The notes: generated by a model from the letters alone, not told the origin. 41,329 nucleotides of DNA from Flavobacterium sp. (GCA_020403245.1 JADBYA010000027.1:1-41329), one strand, 5' to 3'. Numbered from the stretch's first letter, positions 1 through 8,451 are shown. Made by a program: numbers and translations.

Positions 1-24
1 CGGCAGGCAGGTAGCAGCGGAAAT

Positions 25-81
25 CCTGTCATTGCGTTTTAAATATTATAATGGGATTGCTTCGTGCCTCGCAATGACAGG
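25..81. repeat. 12-bp inverted repeat, dispersed-repeat type
   Basis: CCTGTCATTGCG (25-36) is exactly complementary to CGCAATGACAGG (70-81), with a 33-nt spacer. The right arm continues the word GGGATTGCTTCGTGCCTCGC, which resembles a widespread intergenic repeat (GTCATTGCGAGG...GAAGCAATC). Just before it, GGCAGGCAGGT (2-12) is a second repeat word that recurs in reverse complement inside cca. No gene is visible in 1-233. Confidence 0.7.
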
Positions 82-168
82 TTGGAGCGCAAAGAGGGAA
101 TTGCTTTTAAGGATAAAGACCAAGCGTGGTGCTACTAAAAATTCTTGATATATTATAATTGATATATA

Positions 169-199
169 TTGTGTGTGTTTTGTTAATCTTATATATTTG
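169..199 (+). promoter_or_regulatory. Bacteroidota-type promoter for thrS
   Basis: TTG at 169-171 and TATATTTG at 192-199 are separated by 20 nt, fitting the Bacteroidota pattern TTG-N(about 19-21)-TAnnTTTG. Transcription would begin near 205, leaving a leader of about 28 nt before the ATG at 234. The promoter lies inside the upstream open-frame extension of thrS, which argues against any start before 234. Confidence 0.65.
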
Positions 200-233
200 C
201 ATCCCAAAGTTTCGGGACATAAAATATATAGGA

Positions 234-2180
234 ATGATAAAGATTACACTACCTGACGGTTCGGTTAAAGAGTTTACGAAAGGCACAACTCCGATGGATG
301 TTGCAAAAAGCATAAGTGAAGGATTAGCCCGAAATGTGATTTCGGCTGCTTTTAATGGTACAACAGTTGAAACGGAAACGGAATTAACCACCGATGGTTC
401 ACTTATATTATATACGTGGAATGATGCAGCAGGCAAGAAAGCTTTCTGGCATTCGACTTCACATGTTATGGCACAGGTTTTAGAAGAACAATTCCCCGGA
501 ATTAAATTAACTCTTGGACCGGCTATTGACAATGGATTTTATTATGATGTTGATTTTGGTGACCAAAAAATTACAGATGCCGATTTTAAGAAAGTGGAAG
601 ACCGCGTTTTGGAGGTTTCGAGAGAGAAGCACGAATTTAAGATGCGTGCGGTTTCTAAGGCGGAAGCATTAGAAATATATAAAAACAATGAATATAAAAC
701 TGAATTGATTTCGAATTTGGAAGATGGAACAATTACGTTTTGCGATCATGCTAACTTCTTCGATTTGTGCCGTGGCGGTCATATTCCCAATACTGGAATT
801 ATTAAAGCGATGAAAATCATGAGTGTTGCCGGTGCTTATTGGCGTGGTGATGAGAAAAACAAGCAATTGACACGTGTTTATGGAATATCATTTCCGAAGC
901 AAAAAGATTTGACGGATTATATAGAACTATTAGAAGAAGCTAAACGTAGAGATCATAGGAAGTTAGGGAAAGAATTAGAATTGTTTGCGTTTTCTCAAAG
1001 GGTAGGTCAAGGATTGCCTTTATGGTTGCCAAAAGGCGCTGCATTGAGAGACCGTTTGGAGCAATTTTTGAAAAAAGCACAAAAAAAAGCAGGGTATGAA
1101 CAGGTTGTTACTCCACATATAGGGCAAAAAGAATTGTATGTAACATCGGGACATTATGCTAAATACGGAGCGGATAGTTTTCAACCCATACACACTCCAG
1201 CCGAAGGAGAAGAGTTTTTATTAAAACCTATGAATTGTCCACATCACTGTGAAATTTACAATAATAGACCTTGGTCATATAAAGATTTACCAAAGCGTTA
1301 CGCTGAATTTGGAACCGTTTACCGTTATGAGCAATCAGGAGAATTGCATGGTTTGACACGTGTTAGAGGATTTACACAAGATGATGCACACATTTTTTGT
1401 ACGCCAGACCAATTAGATTCTGAGTTTAAAAAAGTAATTGATTTGGTATTATATGTTTTTGGTTCTTTAGGATTTGAAAACTTTACGGCTCAAGTTTCGC
1501 TTAGAGATCAAGAAAATAGAGATAAATATATTGGAAGTGACGAAAACTGGGAAAAAGCAGAAAGCGCTATTATTAGTGCAGCAAGTGATAAAGGTTTAAA
1601 TTATGTAATTGAATATGGAGAAGCTGCTTTTTATGGTCCAAAATTGGATTTCATGGTGAAGGATGCTTTAGGAAGACAATGGCAATTGGGTACCATTCAG
1701 GTAGATTATAATTTACCTGAACGATTTGAACTGACTTACAAAGGGGCAGATGACAAGTTGCATAGACCTATTATGATTCATAGAGCACCTTTTGGTTCTA
1801 TGGAACGTTTTATTGCAATTTTACTCGAACATACTGCAGGAAATTTCCCTCTTTGGCTAATGCCTGAACAAGCTATTATATTGTCTTTAAGCGAGAAATA
1901 TGAAAATTATGCGAAAAAAGTTTTAGAATTGCTAGAAAATCACGAAATTCGCGCCCTAATTGACAACCGCAACGAAACGATTGGGAAGAAAATTAGAGAG
2001 GCAGAAATACAAAAAATGCCGTATATGCTGATTGTAGGAGAGGAAGAAGAAAAAAACGGAAGCATTTCTGTTCGTAGTCATGGTCAAGAAGGAAGAGGTA
2101 ATATAACCATTACAGTCGATGAATTTGTAAGGATTGTTAAAGAAGAAATTGCCAAAACATTAAAAACATTTGAAGTTTAA
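234..2180 (+). CDS. thrS: Threonyl-tRNA synthetase
   Basis: Class II aminoacyl-tRNA synthetase that charges tRNA-Thr in the cytoplasm; 648 residues, the usual full length. The order is an N-terminal TGS domain (starts [10 protein letters not shown]), the SAD editing domain with HSTSHVMAQ and later CRGGHIP, the catalytic core with the zinc-ligand region [10 protein letters not shown], the class II motif around [20 protein letters not shown] and [11 protein letters not shown], and a C-terminal anticodon-binding domain (MPEQAIIL onward). The frame is open back to 159, but ATG 234 begins exactly at the family N-terminus and follows a promoter. It is the first gene of the conserved thrS-infC-rpmI-rplT cluster. 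Confidence 0.97.
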   Translation: MIKITLPDGSVKEFTKGTTPMDVAKSISEGLARNVISAAFNGTTVETETELTTDGSLILYTWNDAAGKKAFWHSTSHVMAQVLEEQFPGIKLTLGPAIDNGFYYDVDFGDQKITDADFKKVEDRVLEVSREKHEFKMRAVSKAEALEIYKNNEYKTELISNLEDGTITFCDHANFFDLCRGGHIPNTGIIKAMKIMSVAGAYWRGDEKNKQLTRVYGISFPKQKDLTDYIELLEEAKRRDHRKLGKELELFAFSQRVGQGLPLWLPKGAALRDRLEQFLKKAQKKAGYEQVVTPHIGQKELYVTSGHYAKYGADSFQPIHTPAEGEEFLLKPMNCPHHCEIYNNRPWSYKDLPKRYAEFGTVYRYEQSGELHGLTRVRGFTQDDAHIFCTPDQLDSEFKKVIDLVLYVFGSLGFENFTAQVSLRDQENRDKYIGSDENWEKAESAIISAASDKGLNYVIEYGEAAFYGPKLDFMVKDALGRQWQLGTIQVDYNLPERFELTYKGADDKLHRPIMIHRAPFGSMERFIAILLEHTAGNFPLWLMPEQAIILSLSEKYENYAKKVLELLENHEIRALIDNRNETIGKKIREAEIQKMPYMLIVGEEEEKNGSISVRSHGQEGRGNITITVDEFVRIVKEEIAKTLKTFEV

Positions 2181-2184
2181 TCTA

Positions 2185-2200
2185 CCTGTCGGAAGACAGG
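2185..2200. repeat. Short palindrome between thrS and infC
   Basis: CCTGTC-GGAA-GACAGG is a perfect 6-bp stem with a GGAA loop, 5 nt after the thrS stop and 17 nt before the infC start. It has no T-tract, so it is unlikely to be a terminator. It resembles the CCTGCC-type repeat words at 2-12 and 27295-27305. Confidence 0.6.
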
Positions 2201-2216
2201 CTAAAATAATAAAGTC

Positions 2217-2777
2217 ATAGCAATAAGAAGCAACAGAGGTTATCAACCTAGAGTAGAAAAAACAGCAGCCCACCGAATAAACAATTTAATACGAGGCGTT
2301 GATGAAGTTCGTTTAGTTGGCGAAAATATTGAACCTGGTGTCTTCAAATTTAGTGAGGCGCTTCGATTAGCCGAACAATTTGAAGTGGATTTAGTCGAAA
2401 TTTCTCCAAATGCTGTTCCACCAGTTTGTAAATTGATGGATTATGGTAAATTTATTTATCAACAAAAAAAACGTGAAAAGGAGTTAAAAGCAAAATCAAC
2501 TCAAATCACAATCAAAGAAATTCGTTTTGGTCCACAAACTGATGAACACGATTACGAATTTAAAAGAAAAAATGCAGAAAAGTTCTTGAAAGAAGGTTCA
2601 AAATTGAAAGCATTTGTTTTTTTTAAAGGGCGTTCCATAATTTATAAAGAACAAGGACAAATCCTATTGTTGCGTTTAGCACAAGATTTAGAAGAATATG
2701 GTAAAGTAGAAGCGATGCCAATTCTAGAAGGAAAGAGAATGATTATGTTCATTGCTCCAAAGAAGAAGACCAAGTAA
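2217..2777 (+). CDS. infC: Translation initiation factor IF-3 (ATA start)
   Basis: IF-3 binds the 30S subunit and polices start-codon and initiator-tRNA choice. The reading frame gives a complete IF-3 of 186 residues: the N-domain ([23 protein letters not shown]), a lysine-rich linker, and the C-domain ([34 protein letters not shown]). No ATG, GTG or TTG lies near the N-terminus. The frame upstream reads TAA AAT AAT AAA GTC ATA GCA ATA AGA, so ATA at 2217 (or 2223) must be the start. The GTG at 2385 would remove most of the N-domain. Non-canonical infC starts (AUU in Escherichia coli) are known to let IF-3 repress its own translation. It follows thrS by 36 nt and is probably cotranscribed. 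Confidence 0.88.
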   Translation: MAIRSNRGYQPRVEKTAAHRINNLIRGVDEVRLVGENIEPGVFKFSEALRLAEQFEVDLVEISPNAVPPVCKLMDYGKFIYQQKKREKELKAKSTQITIKEIRFGPQTDEHDYEFKRKNAEKFLKEGSKLKAFVFFKGRSIIYKEQGQILLLRLAQDLEEYGKVEAMPILEGKRMIMFIAPKKKTK

Positions 2778-2796
2778 TTAGTATTAAAAGGATAAG

Positions 2797-2817
2797 ATGC
2801 TGAAACAAGTTCAGCAT
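2797..2817 (+). other. Hairpin between infC and rpmI
   Basis: ATGCTGAA-ACAAG-TTCAGCAT is an 8-bp perfect stem with a 5-nt loop, followed by four copies of GTAA (about 2825-2838) before rpmI. There is no T-tract, so it may be an mRNA processing or stability element rather than a terminator. Confidence 0.5.
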
Positions 2818-2862
2818 AAAGAAAAGTAAGTAAGTAAGTTAAATTAATTAAACTAGGAAAAA

Positions 2863-3060
2863 ATGCCTAAAATGAAAACTAAATCCAGTGCTAAGAAGCG
2901 ATTCAAAGTAACTGGCTCTGGAAAAATCAAGAGAAAACATGCTTTTAAAAGTCATATTTTGACAAAAAAATCAAAAAAGCGTAAATTGGCTTTAACTCAT
3001 GCAACGTTGGTTCACCCAACAGATGAGAAAAGTATCAAACAACAATTAAGGATAATCTAG
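2863..3060 (+). CDS. rpmI: Large-subunit ribosomal protein bL35
   Basis: A 65-residue, very basic protein that begins [15 protein letters not shown] and contains the conserved [19 protein letters not shown] stretch, which is diagnostic for bL35. Its length is normal. It lies between infC and rplT, the standard order, 85 nt after infC. The only Met start that fits the family is 2863. Confidence 0.96.
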   Translation: MPKMKTKSSAKKRFKVTGSGKIKRKHAFKSHILTKKSKKRKLALTHATLVHPTDEKSIKQQLRII

Positions 3061-3062
3061 TA

Positions 3063-3121
3063 TTCAGTCGCAGTCACAGTAAGCAGTAACAACTGAAAAC
3101 TGAGACTAATAACTGTAAACT
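3063..3121. repeat. ACTG-type dispersed low-complexity repeat
   Basis: The stretch is built from near-repeats of CAGTCGCAGT, CAGTAAGCAGTAAC and AACTGAAAACTG. The reverse complement contains ACTGCTTACTGT and GACTGCGACTG. These words recur at 32117 and 12411 respectively, so it belongs to a family of filler repeats in this genome. Confidence 0.6.
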
Positions 3122-3123
3122 TG

Positions 3124-3205
3124 ACCCTTTAGGTTAAACAAATATTTAATAACCATGGAGTATGGCCTCAAGTTCCCTTGATTAAATTCGGGACGCCTGC
3201 TACAA
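3124..3205 (+). promoter_or_regulatory. Candidate structured leader of rplT
   Basis: The last 100 nt before rplT are of normal complexity, unlike the repeat just before them. TCAAG-TTCC-CTTGA (3168-3181) is a hairpin enclosed by GGC (3164-3166) pairing with GCC (3195-3197). GTTCC of the loop side could instead pair with GGGAC (3190-3194), giving a competing or pseudoknotted fold. In other bacteria bL20 represses its own operon by binding mRNA structures. A similar role here is inferred from position and foldability only. Confidence 0.35.
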
Positions 3206-3220
3206 AAAAAACAAAAAATT

Positions 3221-3565
3221 ATGCCAAGATCAGTAAATTCAGTTGCTAAAAGAGCAAGAAGAAAAAAGATAATGAAGCAAGCCAAAGGTTTCTTTGGTAG
3301 ACGTAAAAACGTTTGGACAGTTGCTAAAAACGCAGTAGAGAAAGCGATGTGCTATGCTTACCGCGACAGAAAAGTGAACAAAAGAAATTTCCGTGCTTTA
3401 TGGATTCAACGTATCAACGCTGGAGCTAGATTGGAAGGAATGAGTTATTCTCAATTCATGGGATTAGTTAAGAAAAACGGTATCGAATTGAACCGTAAAG
3501 TATTAGCAGATTTAGCAATGAATCACCCTGATGCTTTTAAAGCTGTTGTGAAAAAAGTGAAATAA
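3221..3565 (+). CDS. rplT: Large-subunit ribosomal protein bL20
   Basis: A 114-residue basic protein of normal bL20 length. Family signatures include [56 protein letters not shown] and [18 protein letters not shown]. bL20 is needed early in 50S assembly and in some bacteria is a translational repressor of its own operon. It is the last gene of the cluster and is followed 42 nt later by a clear terminator. Confidence 0.97.
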   Translation: MPRSVNSVAKRARRKKIMKQAKGFFGRRKNVWTVAKNAVEKAMCYAYRDRKVNKRNFRALWIQRINAGARLEGMSYSQFMGLVKKNGIELNRKVLADLAMNHPDAFKAVVKKVK

Positions 3566-3607
3566 AAAACGTTTGTACAACCTTAATTTAACTTACTTAC
3601 AAATAGA

Positions 3608-3637
3608 AAATCCCAACTTAAAAGTCGGGATTTTTTT
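3608..3637 (+). terminator. Intrinsic terminator after rplT
   Basis: AAATCCC (3608-3614) pairs with GGGATTT (3627-3633), extended inside by ACT/AGT, and is followed by a run of T to 3637. It ends the thrS-rplT operon. The next gene is on the opposite strand. Confidence 0.85.
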
Positions 3638-3655
3638 CTTTATAACTCTATAAAA

Positions 3656-4498
3656 TCAATTAAAAACTGCTGAATTCTCTCCATCAAAACTAGCAAAAAC
3701 CATACTGGGGTGAGAATCTTGATGGTACATATTCCCTTTGCTATCTATTGCAATAGCACCAGCAAAACCCTCAAAAGGTTTTAATTCATTAAAAGTTTTC
3801 TCAAAAGCTTTTTCCAATGTAAATCCATCGGTAACTCGGGTAACAATTTTGGCTGCTACTGCTCCACTCACAATATCTTCGCCTACTCCAGTTAAACTTA
3901 CACCACAAAATTCATTAGCATAATTTCCAGCAACAGTTGCCGAATCCGATATTCTTCCCGGGATTTCAAAACCCTTGCCTCCAGTTGAAGTAGCAACAGC
4001 AATTTTTCCATCATTATCTAAAGCTACACAACCTACAGTTCCAGTTCCAGTGGCTTTTAGTTTAGCTTGGTATTCTGAGCGCCGTTGCGGAATTTCAGTA
4101 GAAAATTGTTTAAACCCATGTTTTCTTGCAAAATTAGTGGCACCACTTCCGCCCAAAACTTTATCCTCATAATCCAATAGAACTTGTGCAACTTGAACAG
4201 GGTTTTTGACTTCTTCAATATTAATCACACCACTCATTTTCATAGTTGAACCATCCATTATAGAAGCACTCATTCTGATTTTTCCATCGCTTTGAATCTG
4301 AGAACCAATACCAGCATTGAATAACTCATCATCTTCCAAAAGGGAAACAGCGTAAACCACCGTTTCTAAAGCAGTATGTGATTTCAAATAGGTATAGGAG
4401 TCCTTTACAATGCGAAGTAGCGCTTGCTGTTTGGCAACTTTAGTTTCAAAGTTTGTTGATGACTCAGAGAAAAATCCACCGTGGATGATAATTTTCAT
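3656..4498 (-). CDS. iaaA: Isoaspartyl peptidase / L-asparaginase (Ntn hydrolase)
   Basis: A 280-residue plant-type asparaginase. The family is made as a precursor that cleaves itself before a Thr, which becomes the catalytic N-terminal nucleophile. The cleavage motif is visible as TGTVGCVALD with Thr154, followed by the substrate-loop pattern ATSTGGKGFEIPGRISD and the second-subunit glycine-rich LTGVGEDIVSG. Such enzymes split beta-aspartyl dipeptides. Its partner cyanophycinase lies 68 nt upstream on the same strand, so the likely job here is hydrolysing the beta-Asp-Arg released from cyanophycin. No signal peptide is seen, so it is probably cytoplasmic. Confidence 0.9.
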   Translation of the reverse strand: MKIIIHGGFFSESSTNFETKVAKQQALLRIVKDSYTYLKSHTALETVVYAVSLLEDDELFNAGIGSQIQSDGKIRMSASIMDGSTMKMSGVINIEEVKNPVQVAQVLLDYEDKVLGGSGATNFARKHGFKQFSTEIPQRRSEYQAKLKATGTGTVGCVALDNDGKIAVATSTGGKGFEIPGRISDSATVAGNYANEFCGVSLTGVGEDIVSGAVAAKIVTRVTDGFTLEKAFEKTFNELKPFEGFAGAIAIDSKGNMYHQDSHPSMVFASFDGENSAVFN

Positions 4499-4566
4499 GG
4501 TTGTGAAGTTTATGGTTTTTGGTTTATAGTTTAGGGTTATAACAACAAACTATAAACAATAAACTT

Positions 4567-5439
4567 TTATACGTATTGCGAAGAATGAATAGTCATTTTA
4601 AAAGTATCCAAATCAAAAGTATCGTGATTACTCATTACATGTGTTACCAAATGATTGATAGAAATGGGTTGACCTAATTCAACTTGAGTCAAGTTAGTAT
4701 CTTTTATTTCACGTCCATCAACCAAAATCACAAGTCCTGAACCTAATGCTTCCATTTGTCTCCCATTGGTAATCAACAAACCTGTATCTTCTCCAAGTCC
4801 AATACCTAGTACTTTTGGATTGCCAACAACCGCTTGAAATAATCTTCCAATTCTTCCTCTTTGCACAAAATGTGTATCAATAATTACATCATCAATAAGT
4901 CCAAGACCCGAAGTTATTTTTACTTCACCTTTCAATAGTGCTTCATGACTGCTTCCTTGATAAATCATATTATTAGAAGCAGCAGCGGCACCAGCAGATG
5001 TTCCAGCATAGACAAAGTCTTCCGTGCGATATTTAGTAATAAGTATATCGTCAAATGGAGTTCCGCCAAGAATAGAAGTCAATCGCAATTGATCGCCACC
5101 AGTAAACATGACCACATCGGCTGATTTCAATCTGTTTAAAACTTCCTCTTCTGATGCTTGTTCTCTGCGTTCGATGTGAATTACATCAACATTATTTGCT
5201 CCTAAAAAATTAAATGCTTTAACATATTCAGGTCCAATTTCTCTGGGGATTTTTGAAGCAGTAGTAATTACTTCAATCCTGGATAATTCTTTGTTTTTAG
5301 ACTCTTTTATTATTCGTTTTAAAATTCCTTCTTCAAAGAAATTTAAATTTTTTGATGCGCTTTTGTCTAAATCTGTCTCGGTAAAACTGCCTTTATCAAC
5401 AGCACCACCAATAATAATTAGTTTTCCTTGTATATTCAT
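4567..5439 (-). CDS. cphB: Cyanophycinase
   Basis: A 290-residue serine exopeptidase of the S51 family that cuts cyanophycin (multi-L-arginyl-poly-L-aspartate) to beta-Asp-Arg. The start MNIQGKLIIIGGAVDKG is typical. VMFTGGDQLRLTS (about 110-122) forms part of the oxyanion region, and the nucleophile motif YAGTSAGAAA places the catalytic serine at 148. DTHFVQRGRIGRL supplies a conserved His/Arg patch. The nearest competing family is peptidase E, but the length and these motifs fit cyanophycinase. It is probably cotranscribed with iaaA. No cyanophycin synthetase gene is in the window. It has no export signal. Confidence 0.9.
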   Translation of the reverse strand: MNIQGKLIIIGGAVDKGSFTETDLDKSASKNLNFFEEGILKRIIKESKNKELSRIEVITTASKIPREIGPEYVKAFNFLGANNVDVIHIERREQASEEEVLNRLKSADVVMFTGGDQLRLTSILGGTPFDDILITKYRTEDFVYAGTSAGAAAASNNMIYQGSSHEALLKGEVKITSGLGLIDDVIIDTHFVQRGRIGRLFQAVVGNPKVLGIGLGEDTGLLITNGRQMEALGSGLVILVDGREIKDTNLTQVELGQPISINHLVTHVMSNHDTFDLDTFKMTIHSSQYV

Positions 5440-5541
5440 GTCGGTAAAAATAATAAAATCCTATAACCTACAACCTTTTTTTTGTTTTTTTGAGACTAAT
5501 TTATCAACGAGTTATCAAGAATATGTATTCTCAAATTATAG

Positions 5542-5549
5542 TATATTTG
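5542..5549 (+). promoter_or_regulatory. -7 promoter box of rluF
   Basis: TATATTTG (TAnnTTTG consensus) ends only 4 nt before the rluF ATG at 5554. The normal distance from this box to the transcription start would put +1 at or next to the start codon, predicting a leaderless mRNA. A matching TTG about 20 nt upstream is not obvious. Confidence 0.5.
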
Positions 5550-5553
5550 CCCA

Positions 5554-6357
5554 ATGGAAAATAACCCAACACGAATCAATAAATTCCTGTCCGAATCTGG
5601 CTTTTGTTCTCGTCGCGAAGCGGATAAATTATTAGAAGAAGGACGAATTACCATCAATGGAATTGTGCCCGAAATGGGAACTAAAGTATCAGTTGATGAT
5701 GAAGTACGTGTGGATGGAAAATTGGTTAGAGAAAAAACAGAAAAACCAGTTTATTTAGCTTTCAACAAACCTGTGGGTATCGAATGTACTACCAATCAAA
5801 ATGTACGCGATAATATTGTAGATTACATTAATTATCCTAAAAGAATTTTCCCTATTGGACGATTAGATAAAGCCAGTGAGGGATTAATTTTCATGACAAA
5901 TGACGGCGATATTGTCAATAAAATTCTTCGCGCTAGAAACAATCACGAAAAAGAATATATCGTTACTGTTGACAGAGCAATAACTGATACATTTATTAAA
6001 AAAATGAGCAATGGCATTCCTATTTTGGATACTGTTACTCGAAAATGTAAAGTGGAACAAATCAGTAAATTTGTATTCCGAATTATATTAACACAAGGGT
6101 TAAACAGACAAATTCGTAGAATGTGCGAATATCTTGATTATGAAGTTACCGCTTTGAAAAGAACTCGAATTATCAATATTACACTCGATATTCCTGTTGG
6201 TCGTTTTCGAGATTTAACCGATAATGAAATCAAACAACTTAACAAACTCATCGAACCTTCAAGCAAGACAGAAGAAGCAAGTTTGCCAAAATTAAATCAA
6301 GCTGGAAGCCGGAAGTTAGAAGTTGGAAGAAAAGGAAATAACCCTAACTCTAGATAG
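5554..6357 (+). CDS. rluF: 23S rRNA pseudouridine synthase, RluF type
   Basis: An RsuA/RluB/E/F-family pseudouridine synthase of 267 residues. It has an N-terminal S4 RNA-binding domain ([20 protein letters not shown], 7-26) and a catalytic domain with [10 protein letters not shown], where Asp105 is the catalytic aspartate. [20 protein letters not shown] is the conserved later motif. The family member RluF modifies U2604 of 23S rRNA. The last 30 or so residues are poorly conserved in type and are encoded by a GAAGTTAGAAG-type low-complexity repeat, so the tail is probably a chance read-through. Start: the S4 domain begins right after ATG 5554. Confidence 0.9.
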   Translation: MENNPTRINKFLSESGFCSRREADKLLEEGRITINGIVPEMGTKVSVDDEVRVDGKLVREKTEKPVYLAFNKPVGIECTTNQNVRDNIVDYINYPKRIFPIGRLDKASEGLIFMTNDGDIVNKILRARNNHEKEYIVTVDRAITDTFIKKMSNGIPILDTVTRKCKVEQISKFVFRIILTQGLNRQIRRMCEYLDYEVTALKRTRIINITLDIPVGRFRDLTDNEIKQLNKLIEPSSKTEEASLPKLNQAGSRKLEVGRKGNNPNSR

Positions 6358-6422
6358 TAAAATCCAAATGATAAATTCTAACTATAAACTACCAAATTCA
6401 AGCTTCTAACTTCAATCTTACT

Positions 6423-6806
6423 ATGCTAAAAACAATAATTTATATCGCAATTGGTGGCGCTATTGGTAGTGTTCTTAGGTTTTTGACAACGATTTTAGTT
6501 TCAAAATTTTGTCGCGAAAATTCGGGATTTCACTTTCCTTTAGCCACATGTATTGCCAATATTTTTGGCTGTTTTCTAATAGGTTTATTCATAGGGATTT
6601 TAGCCAAAAACCAATTGACAGATAGTAACTTAAAATGGTTTTTAGTAACTGGATTTTGTGGTGGCTTTACCACTTTTTCTGCTTTTGGAATGGAAAATTT
6701 TAATCTACTCCAAAACAACAATATACTCTTGGCTTTTAGCTACATAGCTTTAAGTATTATTCTTGGACTTTTTGCAGTTTGGTTTGGGCTTTTTATTACC
6801 AAATAA
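6423..6806 (+). CDS. crcB: Fluoride exporter channel CrcB/FluC
   Basis: A 127-residue, four-helix membrane protein. Family motifs are GGAIGSVLRF at the start, CIANIFGCFLIG in helix 2 (the conserved Asn), and TGFCGGFTTFSAFGMEN in helix 3, including the Phe-box and the sodium-site Gly-Gly-x-Thr-Thr pattern. It works as an antiparallel dimer that lets fluoride leave the cytoplasm. It lies 65 nt after rluF and just before nrnA. No fluoride riboswitch was recognised upstream. Confidence 0.93.
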   Translation: MLKTIIYIAIGGAIGSVLRFLTTILVSKFCRENSGFHFPLATCIANIFGCFLIGLFIGILAKNQLTDSNLKWFLVTGFCGGFTTFSAFGMENFNLLQNNNILLAFSYIALSIILGLFAVWFGLFITK

Positions 6807-6867
6807 AAAACAAAAATCTGTGTTAATCTGCACAATAAATAGTCTATTTTTAGTATTTTCGCAACCT

Positions 6868-7872
6868 ATGAAAAAAGAAGAAATTTTAGCTATCCAACAA
6901 TTATTGGCGACACCAAAAAAAATTGCCATAATTCCGCACAGAAGCCCAGATGGCGATGCTATGGGTTCAACTTTGGCATTGTACCATTTTCTTCTGAAAT
7001 TGAATCAGCATCCAATAGTCATTTCTCCTAATGAATTTCCTAATTTTTTAGCTTGGTTACCAGCATCAGAAACTGTTTTGATTTATGAAAATGACAAAGT
7101 AAATTGTACTAAAATTATAGAAAATTCAGAAATTATTTTCACCCTAGATTTTAATGCATTGCAACGAACAGGCGAAATGGAACATATTTTAAACAAACTT
7201 ACGGTTCCTATGATTATGATTGATCATCATCAAAAACCAGAAACTTTTGCAACTTATACCTATTCAGACACCCTATTTGGTTCCACTTGCGAAATGATTT
7301 ATAATTTCATTTCATTTTTAGATAAAAAAGAATTGATTGATAAAACCATTGCAACTTGTATTTATACAGGAATAGCGACCGATTCGGGTTCGTTTCGTTT
7401 TCCATCAACTACTAGTGCCACACACAGAATTGTTGCCGATTTAATTGATATCGGTATTGAAAATAGTGAAATCCATAACTTGCTTTTTGATAATAACTCC
7501 TATAATCGATTGCAACTTTTAGGTCGTGCGTTACAGAATATGAAAGTTTTTCCAGAATTTAAGACTTCCTATATTGCGCTTTCGCAAAAGGAACTCGATG
7601 AATTTCATTATGAAAAAGGTGATACCGAAGGCATTGTAAATTATGGATTGACAATAAAAGGTATTTATTTAGCAGCTATCTTTATTGAGCATCGCGATGA
7701 AAACATTATCAAAATATCATTCCGTTCTCAAGGTAGTTTTGATGTCAATCAATTTGCTAGAGAACATTTTAACGGCGGCGGACACATCAATGCTGCTGGA
7801 GGAAAATCGTACTTAAGTATGAAAGAAACAATCCATAAATTTGAAAATTTAATTTCTAAAACAACTATATAA
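6868..7872 (+). CDS. nrnA: DHH/DHHA1 phosphoesterase, NrnA-like nanoRNase/pAp phosphatase
   Basis: A 334-residue cytoplasmic DHH-family enzyme. PHRSPDGDAMGS holds the metal-binding Asp28 and Asp30, and MIDHHQKP gives the DHH motif at 119-121. The C-terminal DHHA1 domain has GGGHINAAGG. NrnA-type proteins degrade 2-5-nt RNA fragments and dephosphorylate 3'-phosphoadenosine 5'-phosphate. The frame is open 35 codons further upstream, but that part overlaps crcB. The ATG at 6868 follows a weak -7 box (TATTTTCG at 6854-6861), so the mRNA may again have almost no leader. gldI follows after 2 nt. Confidence 0.88.
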   Translation: MKKEEILAIQQLLATPKKIAIIPHRSPDGDAMGSTLALYHFLLKLNQHPIVISPNEFPNFLAWLPASETVLIYENDKVNCTKIIENSEIIFTLDFNALQRTGEMEHILNKLTVPMIMIDHHQKPETFATYTYSDTLFGSTCEMIYNFISFLDKKELIDKTIATCIYTGIATDSGSFRFPSTTSATHRIVADLIDIGIENSEIHNLLFDNNSYNRLQLLGRALQNMKVFPEFKTSYIALSQKELDEFHYEKGDTEGIVNYGLTIKGIYLAAIFIEHRDENIIKISFRSQGSFDVNQFAREHFNGGGHINAAGGKSYLSMKETIHKFENLISKTTI

Positions 7873-7874
7873 AA

Positions 7875-8441
7875 ATGAAAAATAGTTCAAAAATTGTATT
7901 ACTATTATTGATTTTTATATCAATATTGAGTTGTAAACAACCACAAGCACGAATGCCAATTTCACGATCTTCGGGAACTTTTATGAAAGAATCGATAGAA
8001 CGCAACAAAAAATTAAACGCCGGCGAAGAAAGCAAAATAGATTCTATTATTAAAAGCAATCCAAAAATACAATACATAGCTTCCAAAAAAGGGTATTGGT
8101 ATCATTATGAAATAAAAAATGAGCGAGATACATTAAGACCAAGAAAAGGAGATATTGCCGAGTTTGACTATGAAATAAAAGATTTTAAAGGAAATGTGGT
8201 GTATTCAGAAATTGAACTACGCCCACAAACATATAAAGTTGATAAACAAAATATCATGATGGGTTTGAGAGATGGTATAAAATTAATGCGTAAAAATGAA
8301 AAAGTCACTTTCCTTTTCCCATCACATATGGCTTATGGATATCATGGTGACAATAAACGAATTGGGACCAATCAACCTCTAATTTGTACTGTGACACTAA
8401 ATGATTTTCAACCAGAAAACAAACTAAAAACCGAAAATTAA
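7875..8441 (+). CDS. gldI: Gliding-motility lipoprotein GldI (FKBP-type prolyl isomerase)
   Basis: A 188-residue lipoprotein. The signal peptide ends at the lipobox ILSC (Cys about 16), followed by [20 protein letters not shown], which I recognise from flavobacterial GldI. The C-terminal two thirds is an FKBP fold ([42 protein letters not shown]). GldI is required for gliding in Flavobacterium johnsoniae and is thought to help fold motility/type IX secretion parts at the membrane. It starts 2 nt after nrnA and heads a run of three prolyl-isomerase genes. Gliding motility of this strain is an inference from this one gene. Confidence 0.88.
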   Translation: MKNSSKIVLLLLIFISILSCKQPQARMPISRSSGTFMKESIERNKKLNAGEESKIDSIIKSNPKIQYIASKKGYWYHYEIKNERDTLRPRKGDIAEFDYEIKDFKGNVVYSEIELRPQTYKVDKQNIMMGLRDGIKLMRKNEKVTFLFPSHMAYGYHGDNKRIGTNQPLICTVTLNDFQPENKLKTEN

Positions 8442-8451
8442 ATTGAAAATA

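Noticed and set aside
159..233. Upstream extension of thrS
   Set aside because: The promoter box TATATTTG lies within it, and the known protein start [10 protein letters not shown] is at 234.
107..532. Minus-strand 141-codon frame over the thrS start
   Set aside because: It overlaps the TGS/editing region of thrS and has no family features; it is a shadow of thrS.
2385..2777. infC starting at GTG 2385
   Set aside because: It would lose 56 residues of the conserved IF-3 N-domain that are clearly encoded upstream.
4522..4557. Terminator between cphB and iaaA
   Set aside because: GTTTATAGTTT/AAACTATAAAC is an 11-bp palindrome but AT-only apart from two G/C pairs and lacks a T-run; more likely a TATAAAC filler repeat within the operon.
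6358..6422. Fluoride riboswitch before crcB
   Set aside because: The 65-nt spacer lacks the expected GGNGAUGG-type core and is made of repeat words.
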